From Ignavibacteria bacterium (lineage in GTDB: Bacteria; Bacteroidota; Ignavibacteria; Ignavibacteriales; Melioribacteraceae), in assembly GCA_003233295.1 (NCBI GenBank), contig QILJ01000532.1:1-5983 (forward strand): a stretch of DNA of 5,983 nt, given 5' to 3'. Positions 1-5,578 of this stretch are shown piece after piece. The notes under the pieces were generated by a model, which had not been told where the DNA came from, ran no database searches, and saw nothing but the letters and a program-made list of their open reading frames with translations. Position 1 is the stretch's first letter. Every line of letters starts with the position of its first letter. Made by a program: the position numbers and the translations under genes.

Positions 1-98
1 TCAAGCGCCATCTTGATGGCTTTCTTCAAAGATTCTTTTGAGGCTTTATTTGCAACTTCTCTCGGATGAATATTTATGGCTTTTATCTCACTCATCAT
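1..98 (-). CDS. 5' end of an unidentified CDS, possibly lutB (partial)
   Basis: Reading on the minus strand from tandem ATG codons at 98-96 and 95-93, an open frame runs to the window edge without a stop. It gives about 31-32 residues beginning (M)MSEIKAINIHPREVANKAS and continuing as a lysine-rich helix-like segment. Its start overlaps the end of the LUD gene by 8-11 nt, which points to translational coupling in the same operon. In Lut-type lactate oxidation operons the LutC gene normally sits beside the LutB iron-sulfur/LUD protein, so lutB is the leading guess from context. The visible residues carry no diagnostic motif (the LUD core and cysteine clusters would lie beyond the edge), so the product is not established from sequence. 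Confidence 0.5.
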   Translation of the reverse strand, partial: MMSEIKAINIHPREVANKASKESLKKAIKMAL

Positions 99-661
99 CG
101 CTCAAAATAATGATATGTAATTCGCCTGGTCCATGAACACCTCTAACTAACGGTCCCATATCTGCCGTAGCACTTGTTCCTGTAATATATGAGAAACTTC
201 TATTCGTACCTTTCCCATCAAGGTATTGAATTGATAATATATCACGTGGACGCGGCACTATTGTTTTTGCATCAAGTACAACAATATGCTTTCGTGTTAA
301 CATACTTAGCGGACTTGTTAAACCATTCGTCACAGGAACGCAAACAGAACCAGTTGCTGCAACAGCCCCAAAGGCATCAGTAACTCCACATCTTATTGTA
401 CTCAATTGTTCTTTGGTTGGTTCTTTAATAACTTTAGTATTAGATCTAAACTCAGCAAACAATTCCGGATTTATATGCAAACAATTCCGGATTTATATCA
501 ACCGGTTCAGCAAACAGTATTAACTCCTCGTCTTTGGTAGCTTCCACGAGTGCATTATTTAAGGATGAAACATTAGCCGGTATTATTTCAGTCGTAGCAG
601 CAGCAATTTCAGCAGCTTCCCTAAATTCTTGAATTATATTTGTAATGTCGTTCATTATCAT
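88..661 (-). pseudogene. lutC: LutC/YkgG-type LUD-domain protein, frameshifted by a 22-bp tandem duplication
   Basis: Two adjacent reading frames together encode one LUD-domain protein. The upstream piece (661-452, 69 codons) begins MIMNDITNIIQEFREAAEIA, reaches ...VDINPELFA, then runs into seven out-of-frame residues and a TGA. The downstream piece continues from the same NPELFA into EFRSNTKVIKEPTKEQ and ends at the TGA at 88-90. Removing one 22-bp copy joins them into a 183-residue protein, a usual length for LutC. The C-terminal half shows the family pattern: GVTDAFGAVAATGSV, HIVVLDAKTIVPRP, then ITGTSATADMGPLVRGVHGP followed by ELHIIIL. LutC works with LutA and LutB in oxidising lactate to pyruvate, which would fit a pathway that makes lactate from lactaldehyde. 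There is no clear Shine-Dalgarno; ATG at 655-653 is an alternative start. A sequencing or assembly error is possible, in which case the gene is intact. Confidence 0.85.
455..498. repeat. Perfect 22-bp tandem duplication inside the LUD gene
   Basis: Positions 455-476 and 477-498 are identical 22-mers, starting GCAAACAATTCCGG and ending TTTATAT on the plus strand. They abut with no spacer, and the bases just outside differ, so the unit is exactly 22 bp. As 22 is not a multiple of three, the second copy shifts the reading frame by one. Both copies encode the same NPELFA stretch, in different frames relative to the gene downstream. A shorter match, TCAGCAAACA, occurs at 452-461 and again at 507-516, because the protein has two nearby LFAE motifs; this may have helped slipped-strand mispairing. 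Confidence 0.95.
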
Positions 662-675
662 AGTTATCTATTTTG

Positions 676-706
676 AACCATATAAGAAATATAAGATCAT
701 ATAAGT
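676..706 (+). repeat. Inverted repeat arm (3' side of the GxxExxY gene)
   Basis: This plus-strand arm begins AACCATATAAG and carries three ATATAAG units at 680-686, 689-695 and 699-705. Its reverse complement recurs at 1129-1159 with 28 of 31 positions matching. In the minus-strand transcript it lies one nucleotide after the stop codon of the GxxExxY gene (708-710) and would pair with the arm preceding that gene. I see no target-site duplication outside the arms. Confidence 0.8.
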
Positions 707-707
707 A

Positions 708-1130
708 TTATTCTTTTAATCCTCTATATAATTCATTTACATATGTCCTCTGTCCTTCTTTAAATAAATTTGTTACATTAAAATTTAACAATAAACCTTC
801 CGGTACATTTAGCAATTTCATATATGTTATTATTTGAGCTTCATGTATAGGATTAATTCCTTCTGTAGCTTTTAATTCTACAGGCAAAATATCCTCTATA
901 AATAAATCACATCTCAATTCGGCATCAATTTCTATCCCTTTGTAATTTACAGCTACTATCAATTCTGATTGATATTTAATTCCTCTGATTGATAATTCAT
1001 GTTTCATACATTTATGATAAACGCTTTCAAGTAATCCAGGGCCTAATGCTTTATGGACTTCAATTGCTGCACCATTAACCTTGTAAATCAAATCTTTTAA
1101 ATATGATTTAGTTACTTCCACTATTATCAC
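708..1130 (-). CDS. GxxExxY-family protein (PDDEXK_3-like)
   Basis: This 140-residue protein carries the family signature GLLESVY (G32, E35, Y38) just after VHKALGPG, followed by a compact alpha/beta domain. D75, then E85-L-K87 in VELKA, then Q99 in the next helix fit a PD-(D/E)xK nuclease-like fold, matching Pfam's placement of the family near PDDEXK nucleases; no activity has been firmly assigned to it as far as I know. The conserved INPIHEAQIITYMKLLN and GLLLNFN blocks are present, so it looks full length. The start is GTG at 1130-1128, directly preceded in frame by TAA; GTG at codon 4 is an alternative, and neither has a Shine-Dalgarno. It has no evident role in sugar or microcompartment metabolism. 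It sits between rhaB (27-nt gap) and the LUD gene (46-nt gap), enclosed by inverted repeats that almost touch both ends of the frame, suggesting it arrived as a unit. Confidence 0.9.
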   Translation of the reverse strand: MIIVEVTKSYLKDLIYKVNGAAIEVHKALGPGLLESVYHKCMKHELSIRGIKYQSELIVAVNYKGIEIDAELRCDLFIEDILPVELKATEGINPIHEAQIITYMKLLNVPEGLLLNFNVTNLFKEGQRTYVNELYRGLKE

Positions 1131-1159
1131 TTATATTATCTTATATGCCTTATATGGTT
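1129..1159 (-). repeat. Inverted repeat arm (5' side of the GxxExxY gene)
   Basis: Read on the minus strand this arm begins AACCATATAAGGCATATAAG and is the inverted partner of 676-706. The three mismatches are at arm positions 12, 13 and 23, and one of them would be a G-U wobble in the transcript. It contains two bases of the rhaB stop codon at one end and the first two bases of the GTG start of the GxxExxY gene at the other. Pairing with the distant arm would therefore bury the start region of that gene in a stem of about 31 bp. Confidence 0.8.
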
Positions 1160-2645
1160 AACTTGGATCACATACAGTATTAAACTTCTCCCTATTCTCA
1201 TCAAAGTATCTAGTATTCTTTGGCTTATAAACCTTTGGACTAAATGAATTCCTAACGACTTTTCTCCACTCGGTAAGATCATCAACCGCATTTGTTGCAA
1301 TTGCCTGTACTCCAATATTTCCAACAATAGTTCCTTCAATCGGACCGGCAATTACATCAATTCCCAGTGCATCAGCTGTAAGCTGAATTAGTAATTCATT
1401 TTGTATCCCTCCACCAACAGCGTGTAACTTATCGATTTTCTTATTAGTGATCTTCTCAATTCTTTCAAATGTTTTTTTATAATTAAAGGCAAGACTTTCA
1501 AGAACTATACGAATAGTTTCTCCAATATTATCAGTTGTTTTTTGGTTTGTTTCCTCCAGGAAAGCATTGATCTTCAGAGGCATATCACCTGCTTTCAAGA
1601 ATCTCTTATCATTTAAGTCAATCCATCTTTTGCTTCTCCCAGCTTCCAAAGCCATATCAGTAAGATATTGATATGAATATTCATTCCCCTTTGATTTCCA
1701 ATATCTTCTACATTCCTGAATCGGCCAAAGTCCAATAATATTTTTGAGAAATCGTATTGTATTCTCGAAACCACCTTCATTAGTAAAGTTATATTTGAGT
1801 GCATCTTTGTTTAATATAGGGTCTTTAATTTCAACACCCATCAATGACCATGTACCTGAACTTAAAAAAGCCCAGTTATCATCATCTGCTGGAACAGATA
1901 CAACTGCTGATGCAGTATCGTGACCTGCGCTTGCAATTACAGGGATATCAGCATTTAATCCAACTTGATTGGCAATATCTGATAAAAGTGTTCCTAACCT
2001 TGTGCCGGATTCTACAATTTCGGCAAAGATATTCTTAGGAATTCCAAAGGCTTCAACAAGTTCCCATGCCCAATCTCTCACGGATGGATCTATTAAACTT
2101 GTTGTTGAAGCAATTGTATATTCGGCGCTCTTTACTCCGGTCAGAAGAAAGTTCAAATAATCAGGCATCAAAAGCATCATCGTTGCATTACTAAGTTTTG
2201 ATGGGTTGTTTTTCATATCTGCGAGCAGTTGAAACAGAGTATTGAACTGCATGAATTGAATACCGGCAATACTATATATTTGTTCCTTACTAACAATTGT
2301 AAATGCTTCCTCCATTATATTATCGGTCCTATCATCCCTATAATGAAACGGATCATGGAGCAATTCATTCTTTTCATCAATCAGAGCATAATCAACTCCC
2401 CATGTATCAACACCAATCGATTCAAAATGGGAACCGAATTTATTACCGGCTTTCACCAACCCGGTAACAATTTCATTAAATATTGCTTTTGTATTCCAAT
2501 GAGATCCGGTTTCATCTTTATAATTATGGGTTGGGAATCTATACACCTCATTCAATTCAAGATGATCTTTATTGAGTATTGCAACAACACAGCGCCCGCT
2601 CTCAGCGCCGAAATCAAAACCGATATATTTTTTTTCTTCAACCAT
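1158..2645 (-). CDS. rhaB: L-rhamnulokinase
   Basis: This 495-residue FGGY-family kinase phosphorylates L-rhamnulose with ATP to give L-rhamnulose-1-phosphate, in the cytoplasm. Visible landmarks in order are the N-terminal phosphate loop FDFGAESGR (10-18), GVDTWGVDY (78-86) and HYRDDRT (101-107) in the sugar pocket, AGHDTASAV (240-248) with D243 as the likely catalytic base, and LSSGTWSLMGVE starting at 261. The NEGGFENTIRFLKNIIGLW block is typical of RhaB and separates it from fuculokinase, xylulokinase and glycerol kinase. VGGGIQNELLIQLTADA and GPIEGTIVGN form the C-terminal nucleotide site; many RhaB proteins have EATAIGN at the last position, a mild divergence. Length is normal for RhaB. 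The ATG lies inside the end of the acetate kinase gene (8-nt overlap, no good Shine-Dalgarno), indicating translational coupling. It supplies the substrate for the aldolase encoded upstream. Confidence 0.95.
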   Translation of the reverse strand: MVEEKKYIGFDFGAESGRCVVAILNKDHLELNEVYRFPTHNYKDETGSHWNTKAIFNEIVTGLVKAGNKFGSHFESIGVDTWGVDYALIDEKNELLHDPFHYRDDRTDNIMEEAFTIVSKEQIYSIAGIQFMQFNTLFQLLADMKNNPSKLSNATMMLLMPDYLNFLLTGVKSAEYTIASTTSLIDPSVRDWAWELVEAFGIPKNIFAEIVESGTRLGTLLSDIANQVGLNADIPVIASAGHDTASAVVSVPADDDNWAFLSSGTWSLMGVEIKDPILNKDALKYNFTNEGGFENTIRFLKNIIGLWPIQECRRYWKSKGNEYSYQYLTDMALEAGRSKRWIDLNDKRFLKAGDMPLKINAFLEETNQKTTDNIGETIRIVLESLAFNYKKTFERIEKITNKKIDKLHAVGGGIQNELLIQLTADALGIDVIAGPIEGTIVGNIGVQAIATNAVDDLTEWRKVVRNSFSPKVYKPKNTRYFDENREKFNTVCDPS

Positions 2646-3810
2646 TTAATTGCAAATATTTTTCTACTTCTTTTGCGACGATGAATTCCTCATTAGTTGG
2701 AATTACCGCTATAATAACTTTAGAATCTTCCGTCGAGATTATTCCTTCAACTGGGTTTTCACTATTCTTCTGATCATCCAGAATGATTTCCAAATTATTA
2801 AGGTCACCAATAATTCCTTTTCTCAAACGCGGAGATTTTTGTCCCGCTCCCGCCGTAAATGCAATGCAATCAGCACCGTTCAGTGCAGCCAAGTATTCAC
2901 CGATATATCTTTTTACATAATAAGCAAAAGTCTTGAACGCTCTTTTAGCCGCTTCATCTCCATCATTCATTTTGTTTTCAATATCCCTAAAATCACTCAA
3001 CCCGCCGGATAGACCGAGCAGACCGCTTTTCGACATAAGAATTTCTCTCGCATCATCAATCGATAAATTTTCTTTCTCCATCAGATAAAGCAGCGCATAC
3101 GAATCAAGATCACCGACACGATTTGAATTCAACAATCCGCTCTGTGGTGACATTCCCATCGATACATCAATTGACCAGCCGTCTTTAATTGCACAGACAG
3201 AAGCGCTTCCGCCAAGATGACAGGAAATAACTTTATCAGCGCCGAATAATTCTTTTGCCCGTTTCCCGATATATCTGTGAGAAGCACCGTGGAATCCATA
3301 CTTGCGGATACCATGTTTCTCGTAGTATTCATAAGGGATTCCATACAAATATGCTTCCTCTGGAATGTTCACATGAAAATGCGTCTCGAATAATCCAACT
3401 AATGGTGTGGAAGTAATCAATTTTTTAAATACTGAAATCGCGGTGATATAAACATCCGTATGAACCGGAGCTAGCGAGCGGTAATCTTCCATCGCAGTTA
3501 GCACATCATCTGTCAATTCAACACAACCGGAAACCCCTTTAGCATGAACGGTCTTGAAACCTACAGCATCAATTTCCTCAATTGAGAATTTTGCTTTTAA
3601 GGATGATAATGTTAGGTCAACTGCTTTGAAGTAATCTTGGATTTCTAATATTTCTTTTTTCTGTGAATCGTCTGCAAATGAATAGGAATAAATTCCTTCG
3701 GAATCTCCTATCCTTTCAACTGTAGCTTGGAAAAGAACAGACATATCGGATGTTTCATATAATTTGCATTTATAGGATGTACTTCCGGGATTAGCAATTA
3801 ATATTTTCAT
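2638..3810 (-). CDS. ackA: Acetate kinase family protein, divergent BMC-associated type
   Basis: This 390-residue acyl-phosphate kinase (ASKHA fold) would transfer phosphate from an acyl-phosphate to ADP. Acetate kinase hallmarks are NPGSTSYK (7-14), RKYGFHGASHRY (169-180), DVSMGMSPQSGL (215-226), NRVGDLD (230-236) with the conserved arginine, SGLLGLSGG, YIGEYLAALNGAD and PTNEEFIVAKE near the C-terminus. Several positions depart from the classical enzyme: FETHFH has E142 where FDT is usual, HLGGSAS (198-204) replaces HLGNGAS, and TAGAGQKS (319-326) replaces TAGIGENS. The first two resemble kinases of PVM-type BMC loci as I recall them; the last may be less common. In this pathway the substrate may be lactyl-phosphate (inference). 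The start at 3810 is supported by an AAGGTG Shine-Dalgarno. No encapsulation tail is evident, so it probably acts outside the shell. Confidence 0.93.
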   Translation of the reverse strand: MKILIANPGSTSYKCKLYETSDMSVLFQATVERIGDSEGIYSYSFADDSQKKEILEIQDYFKAVDLTLSSLKAKFSIEEIDAVGFKTVHAKGVSGCVELTDDVLTAMEDYRSLAPVHTDVYITAISVFKKLITSTPLVGLFETHFHVNIPEEAYLYGIPYEYYEKHGIRKYGFHGASHRYIGKRAKELFGADKVISCHLGGSASVCAIKDGWSIDVSMGMSPQSGLLNSNRVGDLDSYALLYLMEKENLSIDDAREILMSKSGLLGLSGGLSDFRDIENKMNDGDEAAKRAFKTFAYYVKRYIGEYLAALNGADCIAFTAGAGQKSPRLRKGIIGDLNNLEIILDDQKNSENPVEGIISTEDSKVIIAVIPTNEEFIVAKEVEKYLQLNG

Positions 3811-3814
3811 GTAA

Positions 3815-3820
3815 CACCTT
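3815..3820 (-). promoter_or_regulatory. Ribosome binding site of the acetate kinase gene
   Basis: On the minus strand AAGGTG ends four bases before the ATG at 3810-3808. It is one of the few clear Shine-Dalgarno sequences in the window and fixes this start. It suggests that the kinase initiates independently after the 127-nt gap instead of by coupling to the aldolase gene. Confidence 0.65.
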
Positions 3821-3870
3821 AACTTAAATATTTTTTTAAGATCCGAAGAGTCTATTTTATTTTTTGTAGA

Positions 3871-3886
3871 GCAACATTTATGTCGC
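3871..3886 (-). repeat. Short hairpin in the aldolase-acetate kinase gap
   Basis: The minus-strand transcript reads GCGACATAAATGTTGC, which folds into a 6-bp stem (one G-U pair) around a UAAA loop, with one further A-U pair outside. On the plus strand it is flanked by TTTGTAGA, and weaker symmetry extends outward. It could be a decayed interspersed palindromic repeat or an mRNA structure. There is no U-run straight after it, so it is not a convincing terminator for the operon. Confidence 0.4.
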
Positions 3887-3908
3887 TATGTAATACATTA
3901 GCATATAT

Positions 3909-3927
3909 GTGCGGGTTAAGCTCGCAC
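3909..3927. repeat. GC-rich hairpin just after the aldolase gene
   Basis: GTGCGGGTTAAGCTCGCAC forms a 5-bp GC-rich stem, extended on the plus-strand RNA by a G-U and a G-C pair around a TTAAG loop. It lies 10 bases past the aldolase stop codon. In the operon direction it is followed by ATATATGC and not by a T-run, so it may stabilise the 3' end of the shell-aldolase message or attenuate readthrough. On the plus strand it is followed by TATAATATTTTTATT, the arrangement of a terminator facing the other way, although no plus-strand gene is evident. Confidence 0.45.
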
Positions 3928-3937
3928 TATAATATTT

Positions 3938-4738
3938 TTATTTATTCAATTTTTCAAGAACGCTTTCTGTTATTCTCCTTATCGCATCATCTGAAATTTT
4001 TGATGGATTACTAATATTCATTTTCTCAGTATTTATAATTGGAGACTCATTGCTCTGCATCGGCGAAGAATCACATGTGGCAATACGTCCGGGCAGATTG
4101 AATTTGTCCCGTAATGTCATAAGTCTGTCTCTCTCATCTTCAGGAAGAACATTTAGATTACCAAGCTGTATTGCCTTCCAGACAATGTTTGCAGTATGTT
4201 CAAGAGTTTCCATCTTATGATATGCCGAGAGCAGATCAGTCCCCAGAGTTAAAGCTCCATGATTTTCAAGAAGAATTGCATCGGATGTTTTGATATGCGG
4301 TCTGATGTTATCGGGCAACTCGTCTGTTGACGGCAGCCCATACTTAGCAATCGGAACAGAGCCAATAACGATTATTGCTTCAGGCAGAACGCATTTGTTC
4401 AGTGGAATTCCGGCAACTGCAAAACTTGTACAATATGGCGGATGAGAGTGAACTACAGCATTGATATCCGGTCTCTCTCTATAAACATCAATGTGCATTT
4501 TCACTTCGCTTGATGGTCTGTAATTCGGATTCCCGGAAATGACATTGCCGTCATAATCAACTTTGATTATCATATCGGTCGTCATGAATCCTTTGCTTAT
4601 CCCGGTAGGAGTAGTAAGCAATTCTTTATCGTTAAGACGAACGGTCATGTTGCCATCATTTGCCGCTACATATCCGCGTGTCCAAATTCTTTTTCCAATT
4701 TCAACGAAAAGTTTTTTCAATTCCCATTCATTTGTCAT
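3938..4738 (-). CDS. Class II sugar-phosphate aldolase with C-terminal encapsulation peptide
   Basis: This 266-residue protein belongs to the zinc-dependent class II aldolase/adducin family (FucA/RhaD type). It would split L-rhamnulose-1-phosphate or L-fuculose-1-phosphate into DHAP and L-lactaldehyde. Motifs are NDGNMTVR (27-34) and TPTGISKG (43-50) for phosphate binding, catalytic E78 in SSEVKMH, zinc ligands H97 and H99 in HSHPP, and H160 in ENHGAL, which match E73, H92, H94 and H155 of E. coli FucA. The catalytic domain ends near residue 218. It is followed by a polar linker (about 222-247) and an amphipathic helix, ISDDAIRRITESVLEKLNK, a typical microcompartment-targeting tail. It starts 23 nt after the last BMC-P gene, so it belongs to the shell transcript. 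The nearby rhaB favours rhamnulose-1-phosphate as a substrate; related PVM-type enzymes are reported to serve both sugars, so the symbol is left open. Confidence 0.93.
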   Translation of the reverse strand: MTNEWELKKLFVEIGKRIWTRGYVAANDGNMTVRLNDKELLTTPTGISKGFMTTDMIIKVDYDGNVISGNPNYRPSSEVKMHIDVYRERPDINAVVHSHPPYCTSFAVAGIPLNKCVLPEAIIVIGSVPIAKYGLPSTDELPDNIRPHIKTSDAILLENHGALTLGTDLLSAYHKMETLEHTANIVWKAIQLGNLNVLPEDERDRLMTLRDKFNLPGRIATCDSSPMQSNESPIINTEKMNISNPSKISDDAIRRITESVLEKLNK

Positions 4739-4761
4739 TGTAAACCCTATAATAATTTTTA

Positions 4762-5040
4762 TTATTCAATATCATTATAATCAATACGATCAACTATTGC
4801 CATTATCAGAGTGCGAATCGGTGCAAGCTCAAGATTAAAAACAGCTTTTGCAACACCAGGAGCTCCTCCGCAAACCACTATATTCCCAATGCCTGCGCCA
4901 ACATAATCGATTGCAACCCATTCATCTCCTTTATCAGAACCATCGGGATTAATTGGCTGCACAACTTGTACAGTTTTTCCAAAATATGCCGGATGCTTTT
5001 CCGTTGCCACAACTCTCTTGGTTACACGCGCTAAAAACAT
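4762..5040 (-). CDS. BMC-P shell protein (EutN/CcmL family), third paralogue
   Basis: This 92-residue pentameric shell protein caps vertices of the microcompartment. The fold is recognised by the start MFLARVTKRVVATEKHP, VVQPINPDG (26-34), the pore-region GAGIGN (48-53) and the end LIMAIVDRIDYND. It lacks the GSSSR motif of the first paralogue and instead carries CGGAPGVAK (57-65), a variant I associate with PVM-type BMC-P proteins. Its ATG shares a base with the stop of the preceding gene (TAATG), indicating coupled translation. The aldolase follows after 23 nt. The three BMC-P proteins here are clearly diverged from each other, so they probably have separate positions or partners in the shell. 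Confidence 0.93.
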   Translation of the reverse strand: MFLARVTKRVVATEKHPAYFGKTVQVVQPINPDGSDKGDEWVAIDYVGAGIGNIVVCGGAPGVAKAVFNLELAPIRTLIMAIVDRIDYNDIE

Positions 5041-5303
5041 TATGCTATCTCATCCACAAGCTGAACAATGCTGGCATTAACCGGAGCAAATCCGGTATCA
5101 AAAGCTTGTGCTGCATCAGTGCTTGTAACATAGATAACCTCGTTCCCAACCGCTCCGATACTGTGCGGATCAGCCACCACAAGAGGATTTCCAACATCTT
5201 TCCCATCTGTAGAGATCGGCTGCACAACAGAAAGCCTGCATCCTTCAAGTTCCTTGACTTTTCTGGAAGCCCAAACTACACCTATGACTTTACCGACTTT
5301 CAT
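5040..5303 (-). CDS. BMC-P shell protein (EutN/CcmL family), second paralogue
   Basis: This 87-residue vertex protein begins MKVGKVIGVVWASRKVKELE and has VVQPISTDGK (26-35) and the pore-region SIGAVGNEVIYV (48-59). The usual small-residue loop after the pore is replaced by TSTDAAQAFDTG, and the end is NASIVQLVDEIA. It is the most divergent of the three and the shortest. Its ATG overlaps the TGA of the upstream gene in an ATGA junction, and a GGAAG lies about seven bases before the start. The family assignment rests on its length, the N-terminal VIG strand, the QP-DG turn and its place between two clear homologues. Confidence 0.9.
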   Translation of the reverse strand: MKVGKVIGVVWASRKVKELEGCRLSVVQPISTDGKDVGNPLVVADPHSIGAVGNEVIYVTSTDAAQAFDTGFAPVNASIVQLVDEIA

Positions 5304-5578
5304 TTGTATCTTCCGTCAATTTCAACATCATCAATTATTGCTGAAACTACTGCATCAATCGGAGCGTCTTTTGTCACTTCTGTCATACGCGATGACGACC
5401 CATAAGTCAGCAGCACAAAGTTTCCTTCTCCCGCTTGGACAGCATCAACCGCGACATGATAAGTATTTAGCGGCTTGCCGTCATGCGTTACTTCCTTACA
5501 AAGAAGCAGTTTTTTCCCTTTAAGATTTTCATCTTTCTGGGTTGATACAATCGTTCCTATAACTTTTGCAAATATCAT
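5300..5578 (-). CDS. BMC-P shell protein (EutN/CcmL family), first paralogue
   Basis: This 92-residue pentamer-forming shell protein is the most conventional EutN/CcmL homologue of the three. It begins MIFAKVIGTIVSTQKDENLK, has HDGKPL (32-37), VDAVQAGEGNFVLLTYGSSSR (44-64) covering the pore loop and the conserved serine-rich turn, and ends PIDAVVSAIIDDVEIDGRYK. The TAG stop of BMC-H is directly followed by this ATG with no spacing and no separate Shine-Dalgarno, so its translation probably depends on ribosomes finishing BMC-H. That would keep pentamer production well below that of the abundant hexamer, as needed for a shell with few vertices. Confidence 0.95.
   Translation of the reverse strand: MIFAKVIGTIVSTQKDENLKGKKLLLCKEVTHDGKPLNTYHVAVDAVQAGEGNFVLLTYGSSSRMTEVTKDAPIDAVVSAIIDDVEIDGRYK

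Noticed and set aside
88..480. Treating the downstream LUD piece as a separate gene starting MHINPELFA
   Set aside because: That ATG exists only because of the duplication junction; the residues before it continue the upstream frame once one copy is removed, so this is one broken gene.
1158..2645. L-fuculokinase or xylulokinase instead of rhamnulokinase
   Set aside because: FDFGAESGR, HYRDDRT, GTWSLMGVE and the NEGG...TIRFLKNIIGLW block are RhaB-specific among FGGY kinases as I know them.
2229..2684. Plus-strand open frame of 151 codons opposite rhaB
   Set aside because: It lies antisense within a clear rhamnulokinase gene, its translation shows no family motif, and it has no supporting ribosome binding site or neighbours on that strand.
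2650..3012. Plus-strand open frame of 120 codons opposite the acetate kinase
   Set aside because: It is the antisense of conserved kinase codons, rich in F, I and S, with no motif.
3909..3927. Intrinsic terminator ending the shell-aldolase transcript
   Set aside because: In the operon direction no T-run follows the stem and the stem has a mismatch; the T-rich tail lies on the other side, facing a strand with no gene.
4953..5405. Plus-strand open frame of 150 codons across the BMC-P genes
   Set aside because: It spans three coupled BMC-P genes on the opposite strand; the translated sequence is serine/isoleucine-rich without recognisable domains, as expected for an antisense shadow.
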